From NCBI GenBank assembly GCA_947243795.1, contig OX365941.1:124001-188000 (forward strand): 64,000 nt of DNA, read 5' to 3'. A program made the position numbers and the translations under genes. The first letter of the stretch is position 1; each line of letters begins with the position of its first letter. This document shows positions 8,614 through 17,633 of the stretch, one piece after another. Below the pieces are notes generated by a model, which did not search any database, was not told where the DNA came from, and was given only the letters and a program-made list of their open reading frames with translations. The stretch is from Saccharomyces uvarum (taxonomy: Eukaryota; Ascomycota; Saccharomycetes; Saccharomycetales; Saccharomycetaceae).

Positions 8614-11600
8614 TTACTTGAAACTTAGCTTGTTGCCTGTGTTCGTCTCGCCGTTTGCTCTCTCCTTACGAGCTCTCAATTTTTCTAGATGCTCATCGAG
8701 TATGGAATTTTGCTTTACTGGGGTATCAGAGCCTCTTAATTCCTTCAATAACATTCTCGCTCTGTCAGTGATTTCTTCTTGATCTTCCAATGCAGATGCT
8801 TTTGATGGCGATGGTAAATCTTCTGGAGTATTCATGAAGCCTCTCGTGGCAAGCGGCGTGGGTGATTCAGCATGAACCACTGTATCTGTATCAGGGGTTG
8901 TGGCTTCTGGAGAGTAGAGAATAGATCCCTCTTCGTTATCCAAGTCGTTGAGTACTTGTGCTGAATTATCTTTGTCAGAAATGTATTTCTTTCTAACCAA
9001 AGCTCTTTTTCTAGCAGACGAAGGATCACTTTTAGCGGGGCCTGCATTTTTCAGCTGTTCTAATAGCTTATCCATAACAGCACGTCTATCTTCCGTTTCT
9101 TCTTCCTCATTCCCTTCAGGTGAAGCGTTGTCCTCTCTGTGCTTTTCTTTCTCTTGTGCCCTTTTTTGCTGTTCTTCTACCATTTTCTTATGCTTTTCAT
9201 AAAGCCTTTCTTCATCTTCTGCGGCCAAATTCTGTGATTGGGCTCTCTTATATTCATTTACAAAATCTGCAAATTTTTTGAAAAATGAAATCTTTGCAAA
9301 CTTATCACCAGAATCCTCACCATATGTTTGCATTAAACTTTCAAACTCCATAATAGTTAGCTTAACTTCGTCTTCCAATAAATCTCCCTTCCTTCTTGCT
9401 TCTGGTAGTACAGGCAATGTTTTTATCAGAACTTTATCCAATGGATGGAACTTCGAAGAGTCACTCAAATTACCAATTTCAACCGAACGCTCTACATTTA
9501 CAATCGATTGACTAAAATCCTTACAATCATTAACTAATTGTTCAATAGAAACTTTGACGACATCTAGTACAGGCTCTAACTCATTTAAGAAATCATTGAA
9601 ACTTGGATAATTTAATCTGATAATTTTCTCGACGTAATTTAAGAAAGTCATGCTATTATTGGTATCCTTAATAAATGTCAACCTTTGTAGAGTAGAGAGT
9701 TTAAAACCTTGTGCTTGCTTTGAAGTATCGTTCATAAAGTTACCAACAGCCAAAATAACGTTGAAAACGTTACGTAAATTATCTGATTCCTGAAGTGCAC
9801 CAACAGCTCTGTCAACTTTTCTCAACTTCGCCAGTAGCTCGTTATACTCCTTTTCGTATGAAGTAACTACTGTAAGAGCTCTCATACGAGAACCCCAGTA
9901 CGATTCCAGATTAACCATTAATTGGAGGTAAATTTGATCGGCCCTTTGTAGATCATTTGGATCTTTTTCTGGAGGTTTAGCATCTTCAAGATCCCTAACA
10001 CCTTCCCAATCGGTAGAATATGGGGCATAGTTTCTCGCTAAATTTACAGATACTTCAGTGATTTCAGGTTTTGATAAAAATTCGACAACACTAGGTGTTT
10101 GCAAAAAGTCTCTGTCACACTTCAAAACCTTTTTCACCAAATCGACAACTGAAAGTGACGAGTACATATGCAAGTTGATGCCAAACTGTTGAGAAATATC
10201 TCTGGATAAGAAAGTTACTTTCTGTAAATCTTCCTTACGCTTGGTGGCTAATGACTTGATTTCCCTAGCAGCAAAGGCCTTTTCTAAATCAGCAAGAACA
10301 CCCTTTTCATACAAGTCATCTGCAAACTTCTCAGCCTTACCCGATCCCCAAATGGAATTATCAGTAGAGTCTATTTTTTCCCAATGCAGTTGCTTTAATT
10401 TTTTGTGAGGACGTGGATATTTTTCAAATAACGATGGTGACTGAGGAAGCAGCGGAGATGTGACAGCAGATTTCATTTGAGAGGCTGGCATCATCGGTGG
10501 AGCTGGTGGAATTGCACCTGGACCAGTTGAAGATAATACAAAAGGTAACGGTGGTGGTGGAGGAGTTCCTCCATTGTTTTGGCCAAATAATCCCATAGGG
10601 GGAGGAGGGGGAGGAGGCGGTGGTGGTGGAGCAGCAGCAGCAGCAACAACAGTGCCTTCACCGGCAGCATCGCCTTCTGTTTCTTTTTCCTTATCTGGTG
10701 ATTGATTGACCTTACCGAATAGCCTCAAAGGGATTGGGGGAGGAGGCGGAGGAGGAGGGTGAAGCGTGGATGATGTGATAGAAGGATTTTCAGCTTCAAC
10801 TCCACTATCTGAATCGCTCACATAACTTGTATCTGTTGTGGCGTCTTCTTCATTATCATCCGAACGCTTCCGAACTTTATTCTTAACGTGTTTCTGAACA
10901 TCTCTCTCCACTTTATCCGAAACAAAGGTTCCATCCACTGTAATGTTTTCTGTTGAAAGGTCTTTCACAAGTTCTCCCTCTTTGTTTTGTGCAAATGGTT
11001 CCACTTTATTCACCTTTTGTGTCAACTCTTCTAAATAAGGAGCTGAAGATGCGGTAGACTTCCTGAGCCTGTTTATGAAAGATTTCTCGACATTGCTAGG
11101 CATGTGCCCTGAACCATGATTGTCTCTCAAACCCGCCGATGCGGTGACGTTTTGACCAGTACCATATTTTTGGGACAATGCATCAAGAAAAGATCCGGGA
11201 CCTGATCCTGCAGATAACTCTGAGTATTCACTTCTTCTTTCTTGAGTTGGAGACGCATCTTGGTATATTTCGTCATCATCAGCATCAGAGCTGGAGGAGG
11301 AAGATTTTGTTTCCCCGTCTCCCTCTTCTTCAGTTTCCTGTTTAACTTGAGTTTGCAAATCCAACAATTCGTCTGTTATTCTATTAATCTCGTCTAATTT
11401 GCTCTGGTATGCCTTAGGGTCAAGGCTGGGATAGGCCACATCGTTTTCTTCATTTATGGAAATTTTCTTTGGTGTTTCTATAAACTCCTCAACATTGAAA
11501 TCAATACCGAATCCCTTATACTTGGTTTCTAGTTCCTTTAATCTCTTCAAAGCCAAAGACTTCTTTTCATTAAACAGCTCATTAACACGTTCTTCGACGT

Positions 11601-14460
11601 TAAACTTAGAAATATCATTACTTTCCATTTGGATTTCAGCCAAGGCCCTCCTTAAATCATTTAGTTTGTTCATATCAGCCCCTTGAGTCTTGACCAAAGA
11701 TTTCTTGATTTTATGTTTTTTATGCTTTATTTTTGGCTTTTTGATCTCTATAGGAGGTTCGAGGCGTTCTTTTTCAAACTCAGCAAAGTTTGTCATTTCC
11801 AACTGTCTTGCTTCATTTTCGATATTTTCCATTTGCATTCTTAGCATTTTCAACCTTTTGTTAGGTTGAAGTGTCATACCGAATTTTTTCGAGTCATCTT
11901 TATAATCTTTCTTCGCTCTCGACAATCCGTCCTGTAATACCTTCTGAATATTTGCCTTTTCGGAGGAGTTTAAACTTGGGTTTATATCTTTTGTCCCTTT
12001 ACTTAGATCAGAACTTTCTTCAGGCCTGGAGTTTAATATGGTTAACATTTTTCTCAATTCAACTTCTTGCTGATGCTTTTCCAGAAGATGTTTCTTTTTC
12101 AATTCTTCTAGTTCGGATTCCAGCTGTTGCATAACCCTTTGGTTCTTAGCCAGTATACGATCTCTTCCATGTAGCTCGTTCTCTAATTGCCCAACGAGCC
12201 CGTGTTCAGCTTTACCTAGCTTTTCACTAAGGGAATCCCTCTCTGCTTGAATTTCTTCTAATTTTTTTGTCAAAGTTCTACTTTCTAGTATTGCACGACG
12301 TGCTACTTCATCAGTTTGCATAGCATCATAAAGCCGCTGAATGGCCATATTCATATTCGATTCTTCGTCGGCTGTTGAAGCAACACTAACATTAGTCACT
12401 AAAGAGTCCATTAATTTCAACTGTTTGGATAGTTTGGAGGGGTTCTGATTCTCTTCGATCAATTTCGAGCTGGAAAGGAAAAGATGTTGTACTAAAGACA
12501 CCAACAATTTCTCATTATCCGTACCTTTACATATTTCCCAAAGATTTTTCAACAACGATAATGGATCTTTTAAGTCCACATTAAATGCTTTGTTACTTGC
12601 CTCCAATTTCACATTGAAGTCATCGAGTTTATTATTATCATATAATTCAATTTGATCAATCACTTTGTCATAGTCTAGCAATTTTATTTTATTCATGATT
12701 CGTAGAATACCACAATTTTCTAGCTTTGTTCTTAAAAGCATTCTCTGATTAACGTTATCAGAACAAGAACACAAGTGATTGATAAAAACCATGGTCCATT
12801 GACAATATTCTAAAATGGCATTTTCACCTCCACCGTTTTTGAATTCATCGGACGCTCCTACCAAGGAACCCATTTTGCCTCTTCCGTCTAGAGTTTGTTC
12901 CACAGCAAATAACCAAGCTTGAATGATTTTCAAGTGACTTTCAAGGGTTAGATGGGAGAAATATTGGGGCATTTTCTTGAAATTTTGAATCATATGAAGA
13001 TTTTGGCCTATTCTGAATTTCTTATCTAGGGCTGTTAAGACCGCTTCGAACCGGTTCTTATTTTTTTTTTCCAACATACAGACGAATATTTCAGTAGCCA
13101 TTTTCCTGGTAACCAACTTCGTGGAGAACAAACCCTCTGCGACAGTATCGGTCATCAGCCTATGCGTGCTGAATTCATATAAACCTTGTGAAAGCATCGA
13201 TAAAACTCTAAAACATTTAAAAAAGGAATTTTCCTTTTCCAATAATTCTTTCGTCAAATGTTCCCGAGGCGCCGTCTTGTATATTGAGTTCATTAATACG
13301 TTAGCCATGGCAATGTGACCCTGATGATCTATAAAGGCGTCTACCCAGTCTAATTGTTCCGTCCTCAAGGTAACCCATAAATCTTTCATTTCGTCGGTCG
13401 TAAGCTTATCGGCCAGGATGCGTTGCACATAGTGTATTGGCGGTCTATTTGTTCTATCTCCTGGAAGAGTGGACGCGCTTGTATTAATTTCAGGCCCACC
13501 TCGATACATACTGTTTAGCGATGGTTGCTTTTTCAAACTTCCGGCTATTATTTTCTTATTATTATGTCCCTTTGGTGTTGACGTGCCCATAGATGAAAGA
13601 GTGGTGGAATGGTTTAGGGTGTTACTATATACAGTAGAAGTTGGAGAAGAAGTACTTGTCATCAGAGTAGATTTAGGCGATGAAAGTGTTGAATTAGCCG
13701 TGAGTATGGGATGTTGATCTGATGCTATCGAAGTACGGGAAGCAGCGGAAGAAGAAGTCGTGTTTGCTCTAATCTTTTTCAATTCGTTCTGTAAATCTTG
13801 TTTCACAATCAACCATTTCTTTTCCGTACTGTAGCCCATCAGCTCTTCTTGTTTGTTTCCTGATAAAGATTGGAAAATATTTCTTTTGTACATAATGTCT
13901 TCGAACAAAACTTCCACTTCGTATGGATCCGAGGGCATCTCTAAATGAATTTTGCCATCAGGAGTGGTGAATTTGCTTAAGTTAGTTAAAGAGCCGAGGG
14001 ACAAAAGACTTGCCGCAGAATGACTCTGCCCAGTGTGTTGTCTCGTTAGCTTGTTAGACGCCTGAGAGGAAGTCCTCTTGGAGTACGAATATTTGGACTG
14101 CACTGAATGCGACCTTGCATGCTGGGACGATATTGGCGCATCGGTACTTATTTTGCCGTTCATGTATTGAGACAAATTTTGAGTGTTGAGTGTCGCCTTC
14201 TTGTTAAGCGGCCTTGCTTCAGTGGACGTAGACCTGGAGGGTCCATTTAGCCTTCTAAAGGACGAGGACGATGCAGATGAAGTGGACGTTTCCTGTCCAA
14301 CGGGAGGATGCTGCTGTTCTGATGCATTGTTCGGAGAGGCGGCATTACTGTTCGATGCACTTGAATTAGCCAGGCGCTTCAAATTTTGGAAAAGACCGGA
14401 ACTTGAAGTGGAGTTACTTTCCTTCGAATTCGAATTCTTGGAGCTTGAATTCTTCAACAT
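8614..14460 (-). CDS. BNI1: Formin Bni1, actin-cable nucleator
   Basis: 1948 residues (S. cerevisiae Bni1 1953). Bni1 nucleates linear actin filaments at the bud tip and is activated by Rho GTPases. Visible order: Ser/Asn-rich N-terminus; GTPase-binding/FH3 region (about 170-700); coiled-coil segments (about 710-830 and 900-1020); FH1 with several polyproline tracts (about 1230-1330, one preceded by an Ala run); FH2 beginning near KYPRPHKKLKQLHWEKID (about 1343) and running to about 1760; and an autoinhibitory DAD with MDKLLEQL at 1796-1803. All formin modules are present. The FH1 repeats differ from the recalled S. cerevisiae protein in length and linker sequence, as expected for a low-complexity profilin-binding region. 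The start is the first ATG; the upstream frame is short. Confidence 0.97.
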   Translation of the reverse strand: MLKNSSSKNSNSKESNSTSSSGLFQNLKRLANSSASNSNAASPNNASEQQHPPVGQETSTSSASSSSFRRLNGPSRSTSTEARPLNKKATLNTQNLSQYMNGKISTDAPISSQHARSHSVQSKYSYSKRTSSQASNKLTRQHTGQSHSAASLLSLGSLTNLSKFTTPDGKIHLEMPSDPYEVEVLFEDIMYKRNIFQSLSGNKQEELMGYSTEKKWLIVKQDLQNELKKIRANTTSSSAASRTSIASDQHPILTANSTLSSPKSTLMTSTSSPTSTVYSNTLNHSTTLSSMGTSTPKGHNNKKIIAGSLKKQPSLNSMYRGGPEINTSASTLPGDRTNRPPIHYVQRILADKLTTDEMKDLWVTLRTEQLDWVDAFIDHQGHIAMANVLMNSIYKTAPREHLTKELLEKENSFFKCFRVLSMLSQGLYEFSTHRLMTDTVAEGLFSTKLVTRKMATEIFVCMLEKKNKNRFEAVLTALDKKFRIGQNLHMIQNFKKMPQYFSHLTLESHLKIIQAWLFAVEQTLDGRGKMGSLVGASDEFKNGGGENAILEYCQWTMVFINHLCSCSDNVNQRMLLRTKLENCGILRIMNKIKLLDYDKVIDQIELYDNNKLDDFNVKLEASNKAFNVDLKDPLSLLKNLWEICKGTDNEKLLVSLVQHLFLSSSKLIEENQNPSKLSKQLKLMDSLVTNVSVASTADEESNMNMAIQRLYDAMQTDEVARRAILESRTLTKKLEEIQAERDSLSEKLGKAEHGLVGQLENELHGRDRILAKNQRVMQQLESELEELKKKHLLEKHQQEVELRKMLTILNSRPEESSDLSKGTKDINPSLNSSEKANIQKVLQDGLSRAKKDYKDDSKKFGMTLQPNKRLKMLRMQMENIENEARQLEMTNFAEFEKERLEPPIEIKKPKIKHKKHKIKKSLVKTQGADMNKLNDLRRALAEIQMESNDISKFNVEERVNELFNEKKSLALKRLKELETKYKGFGIDFNVEEFIETPKKISINEENDVAYPSLDPKAYQSKLDEINRITDELLDLQTQVKQETEEEGDGETKSSSSSSDADDDEIYQDASPTQERRSEYSELSAGSGPGSFLDALSQKYGTGQNVTASAGLRDNHGSGHMPSNVEKSFINRLRKSTASSAPYLEELTQKVNKVEPFAQNKEGELVKDLSTENITVDGTFVSDKVERDVQKHVKNKVRKRSDDNEEDATTDTSYVSDSDSGVEAENPSITSSTLHPPPPPPPPIPLRLFGKVNQSPDKEKETEGDAAGEGTVVAAAAAPPPPPPPPPPPMGLFGQNNGGTPPPPPLPFVLSSTGPGAIPPAPPMMPASQMKSAVTSPLLPQSPSLFEKYPRPHKKLKQLHWEKIDSTDNSIWGSGKAEKFADDLYEKGVLADLEKAFAAREIKSLATKRKEDLQKVTFLSRDISQQFGINLHMYSSLSVVDLVKKVLKCDRDFLQTPSVVEFLSKPEITEVSVNLARNYAPYSTDWEGVRDLEDAKPPEKDPNDLQRADQIYLQLMVNLESYWGSRMRALTVVTSYEKEYNELLAKLRKVDRAVGALQESDNLRNVFNVILAVGNFMNDTSKQAQGFKLSTLQRLTFIKDTNNSMTFLNYVEKIIRLNYPSFNDFLNELEPVLDVVKVSIEQLVNDCKDFSQSIVNVERSVEIGNLSDSSKFHPLDKVLIKTLPVLPEARRKGDLLEDEVKLTIMEFESLMQTYGEDSGDKFAKISFFKKFADFVNEYKRAQSQNLAAEDEERLYEKHKKMVEEQQKRAQEKEKHREDNASPEGNEEEETEDRRAVMDKLLEQLKNAGPAKSDPSSARKRALVRKKYISDKDNSAQVLNDLDNEEGSILYSPEATTPDTDTVVHAESPTPLATRGFMNTPEDLPSPSKASALEDQEEITDRARMLLKELRGSDTPVKQNSILDEHLEKLRARKERANGETNTGNKLSFK

Positions 14461-14968
14461 TTGCTTGTTTCGCTCTTATTTCTTCTTTTACTGGAAAGGT
14501 TCAAGAGTGTTTCTCTACTATAAATAAGCACAGTATAGTCTATTATTATAATGACTCCTCCTCAATACGGAAGATGAAATAAAAAAAAGCAAACAAAATC
14601 AGCAGAGAAGCCCAACTGTATGAGATATATGTAAACCAGGAAGGAAGGAAGGAAGGAATGTAAAAGAACTACCACCTTAAGATTGATACGGAAAACGATT
14701 ACCACACAGCCGTCAGTGTCTTCTTGTCGCCGGGAAGCGTCCGTGCTATTGTTTGTAAAAGGGATTATGGTTTCCACATCTGTTTTTTCTCTTCTTGCCT
14801 CTTCCACGTCAAAAAACTGCCACTAGCGTTTACCGGGTAAGTTGTGGAAATTGCGGGCGAAGACTCTCGGCGGCTAAAACAACAAAACAAGAAGAAGTCA
14901 CATGAGAAAAGGTTGATGGGATATGCCAAGTAAGTAAATATATGATTGAGTACACAGTTTTTCCAACG
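14461..14968. other. Intergenic region: BNI1 promoter and ALP1 3' end
   Basis: 508 bp. It contains a tetranucleotide run of AGGA/GGAA repeats at 14638-14658 and a perfect Reb1-type CCGGGTAA at 14833-14840. Reb1 sites commonly mark nucleosome-free promoters or terminate transcription of a neighbour. Here it could set the BNI1 promoter, block read-through from ALP1, or both. No gene was seen. Confidence 0.6.
14833..14840. promoter_or_regulatory. Reb1 binding site
   Basis: CCGGGTAA (TTACCCGG on the other strand) is the canonical Reb1 core. It lies about 375 bp upstream of the BNI1 ATG and about 130 bp downstream of the ALP1 stop codon. Function is inferred from the motif. Confidence 0.5.
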
Positions 14969-16681
14969 CTATGCAAGGACATCCCACACGCACTGCCACT
15001 TCGTTTTGCGTAAGGGTTCTATCCATACCTGCTCCTCTATTTCGCGGCGGTCGGAATCTATGTCGACGTCCTGCAACTTCAAGATTATGGGACACTTGAA
15101 CCAAAGCTGGAATGAGAGCCAGATTGCAAGAAATAGGAAGACCGATATGTATGCGGCAACGAAGTCTACAGGCTGGAAACTGGGCGCAAATGCAGTGAAG
15201 CCCTGGATCAGAACTATCAGGGCGATGAAAAAGGACGCGTAGTACGCTAGGTACGGCATCATGCGAGCCTTGTAAGGCAGATCGTTCCTTGATATTCCGC
15301 GTTTGCTTATCGCTTGCATAAAGCGAATGTGCGAAAATGAAATCAGCAGCCATGCGAAAAATCCTGCCACGCCAGTGATGTTCAACAGCCAGTTGAAGGC
15401 CTTGCCACTGCCAGCAGATGTCTCCAAGAAGGCCAGGAACCCGAATATAGATGTTGCCAGAACGGCAAAGTAGGGGACCCCGCCCTTGGTCACGATCGAC
15501 AGAAACCGGGGCGCCAGGTTGTTTTTGGATAGACTGAACAGGACCCTTGAGCCGATGTACACGTTGGAGTTGCCCGCGGAGACTATGGTGATTAGCACGA
15601 CCGCGTTGAATATGTCTGGGAGGACCTTGGTGCCGGAATTCTGGATGCTGATCATAAAGGGGGATGCAGAGACAAACGATCCGTCACTGTCCAGCTTCGG
15701 GTCGTTGTACGGAACCAGGAGGCCTATGAAAAACAGCGACATGATGTAGAAGACTAAGATCCTGACCACAACTTTCTTAATTGCCCTTGGGACGGCCTTT
15801 CTTGGGTTAGCCGCTTCACCAGCAGTGATTCCGATCAGTTCAGTACCTTGGTACGTAAAGGCGGCATTGATCAAAGAGGAGACCCAACCGAGAAAACGCC
15901 CTTCGTTTTTGTCACTGGAGATGATACCGGGCCCCCAAGCACCTGGATTTCTCCAGTACCTGAACCCGATGGGTCCATCCGGCTGTCCGGCACCACATAC
16001 CATGCAGAACGAGTAGATGATGAACCCGAGCAGCGCGATAACCTTTATGGAAGCAATACAAAACTCGAACTCCCCGTAGTACTTCACGGGGAACATGTTC
16101 ATCAGTGTAAGCAGGCACCAGAAGACTACGATCCAAGCGGACAGGGGCACAGCATCTGTCCAATACTGGATGATCTGCCCCAGTACAGACAGTTCCAGCG
16201 CGAAGGTGAAGCACCACGACAGCCAGTACATGTAGCCATTGGTGGCGCCCAGGGCAGGCGACAAAAACCTCTGGGCAAAGACGGAGAACGAGGACGTCAC
16301 GGGTATGAACGTGGCCATCTCGCCCAGTGACTGCGTCACCGAGTAAATGACAGTCCCCATGAATATATACGATATCAGGGCGCCAACCGGACCCGCATGC
16401 GCCAGCGGCGGACCTATACCTATTATGAGGCCCGTGCCGATAGTGCCTCCCAGGGCAATCATTCCTATATGCCGCTGCTTCAAGTTCCGCTTCACCTCCC
16501 GTGGTAGCGCCTCTGCCGCCTTCGCATCGTCGTTCGCAATGCATTCTTCGGCGGCTATCGCCGCCGAGGCATCCTGTCCATCGTACTGAACGTCTACCAG
16601 CTCCTCCTCCTTTATCGTGGAGATGGAACTAACTTCGTATTGACCCTCTTTGGACACGCCAATGTCCACATTTTTACTCAT
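14969..16681 (-). CDS. ALP1: Alp1, basic amino acid (arginine) permease
   Basis: 570 residues from the ATG at 16681 ([17 protein letters not shown]); the open frame continues upstream only to a TTG. S. cerevisiae Alp1 is 573 residues. Yeast amino-acid transporter (APC) family, plasma membrane, about twelve hydrophobic segments, with the family signature [13 protein letters not shown] opening helix 1. It is a paralogue of LYP1 next door (divergent) and of CAN1. Codon third positions are strikingly G/C-rich over most of the gene, unlike neighbours. One internal stretch (15836-15964) is identical base for base to LYP1, which suggests gene conversion. Expression is probably low: S. cerevisiae ALP1 contributes little to arginine uptake. 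Confidence 0.95.
   Translation of the reverse strand: MSKNVDIGVSKEGQYEVSSISTIKEEELVDVQYDGQDASAAIAAEECIANDDAKAAEALPREVKRNLKQRHIGMIALGGTIGTGLIIGIGPPLAHAGPVGALISYIFMGTVIYSVTQSLGEMATFIPVTSSFSVFAQRFLSPALGATNGYMYWLSWCFTFALELSVLGQIIQYWTDAVPLSAWIVVFWCLLTLMNMFPVKYYGEFEFCIASIKVIALLGFIIYSFCMVCGAGQPDGPIGFRYWRNPGAWGPGIISSDKNEGRFLGWVSSLINAAFTYQGTELIGITAGEAANPRKAVPRAIKKVVVRILVFYIMSLFFIGLLVPYNDPKLDSDGSFVSASPFMISIQNSGTKVLPDIFNAVVLITIVSAGNSNVYIGSRVLFSLSKNNLAPRFLSIVTKGGVPYFAVLATSIFGFLAFLETSAGSGKAFNWLLNITGVAGFFAWLLISFSHIRFMQAISKRGISRNDLPYKARMMPYLAYYASFFIALIVLIQGFTAFAPSFQPVDFVAAYISVFLFLAIWLSFQLWFKCPIILKLQDVDIDSDRREIEEQVWIEPLRKTKWQCVWDVLA
15836..15964 (-). repeat. ALP1 copy of a 129-bp perfect repeat shared with LYP1
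   Basis: The reverse complement of 15836-15964 is identical at all 129 positions to 18477-18605 in LYP1. It encodes the segment around [16 protein letters not shown] through [12 protein letters not shown]. The first mismatches are at 15965 and 15835. Beyond 15835 similarity stays high for some 45 bp, then falls. Elsewhere the two genes differ at most synonymous sites. Confidence 0.95.
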
Positions 16682-16718
16682 GACAATAATCGCGGTGCTG
16701 TGATTTTGCCGCTGCTGT

Positions 16719-17120
16719 GGTACTTGTAGCTTACGCAAGAAAATAAAAAGTTAGAAAAGGTTGCATAGCAAGAGGATTATATACAGTCTCCACCGGAGAG
16801 CGCTAGAAACATTGTATGGCCACAAGCCTGCTCCCGCTCCGTTGCCCCGGATTCACATTGCCTTTGGAGAAGACTGCTGAGTGCAGCGAAGACATGGTTA
16901 CAAAAAAGGACCATGCTCGCTTACTCACTGTTGGCTTGACTGTTTTTTTATGCCAGACCCTTTAAAGCGGCGGCAACCCCAAAAAACAAATATGCACGGA
17001 ACTCGCTTTGTGCCGAAGCAAGGCGCTACGCTGTGCGCTACCGGAAAAGACGCACAGCAGCTACTCGCTTGGGCAGCAACCGCAAACGGCAGTAAGAGGC
17101 GAGTGAGATATTTTGTACGA
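16719..17120 (+). other. Non-coding orthologous locus of the S. cerevisiae de novo gene BSC4
   Basis: In S. cerevisiae the 131-codon gene BSC4 (YNL269W) lies on the plus strand between ALP1 and LYP1, starting some 40 bp from the ALP1 ATG. Here the position is kept (952 bp gap), and short stretches still match the BSC4 protein as I recall it. MVTKK is encoded from 16894, and LCQTL follows in the same frame at 16951-16962 before a TAA. LKRR then appears in the next frame at about 16962. There is no ATG at the expected start, a TAG lies in the early frame, and the frame shifts repeatedly. Published work holds that BSC4 arose de novo in the S. cerevisiae lineage, so this is best read as ancestral non-genic sequence rather than a decayed gene. 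Boundaries are approximate. Confidence 0.75.
16777..16783 (-). promoter_or_regulatory. TATA box of ALP1
   Basis: Reads TATATAA on the minus strand, about 100 bp before the ALP1 ATG. It lies inside the BSC4-homologous stretch, so this DNA probably serves as the ALP1 promoter in this species. Confidence 0.45.
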
Positions 17121-17633
17121 GAAAAGCCCCAGCTTGACCGCTGCGGTACGGCCACAGCATATACTCACTCCACACATTACTTTGCACTCACAAAACCCGC
17201 CACTGCTCTTCAACACACAAGACGGGAACGGGTGCGCAACAAATGGAATACGTCAAAGCTGAGCCAGGACCAGTCGAAGAGAAGCAGATACCCGGCGCGT
17301 AGTGGGGTAGAAAGAGGCTGCATGGTGCCCCAGAAACGCACGCAGTGGGGAGTGGGCCTGGTGACTAATCGCTCTTTCTGGCGGAAAAAGAAACGTGCTT
17401 CCCTTGGCAATTTTTCGCAAAAGTGAAAAAAAATTGCAAAAAGGTGTCAAAATCCCCGGGGAAAAGAAGAAATTTATTGATGATCAGTACTAGGTGCTTT
17501 TCTTTTGTTAAGTTGCTATTTAACAAGGACACGGAAGAGAACTTAGAGAAAGTTGTTCATCTGCCTCTGGGTATTTACACAAAACAGAGCCAAGCAAGCG
17601 CAACGCCTACAAAACATATAATACGCCATATAT

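Larger units (their letters stand above)
16682..17633. other. Divergent permease intergenic region (ALP1-LYP1)
   Basis: 952 bp, unusually G/C-rich in the middle (about 16800-17400). It holds the ALP1 TATA box, the BSC4-homologous stretch and the LYP1 promoter. The longest ATG-initiated frame on the plus strand is 158 codons (16950-17426, beginning MPDPLKRRQPQ). It is very rich in Arg, Lys and Ser and matches no family I know, so I do not call it a gene. A TATA-like AT stretch (17613-17636) touches the LYP1 ATG. Confidence 0.6.

Noticed and set aside
15848-16544. Several long overlapping ORFs inside ALP1 (160 and 210 codons)
   Set aside because: The G/C-rich codon usage of ALP1 removes stops in other frames. 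No similarity to known proteins.
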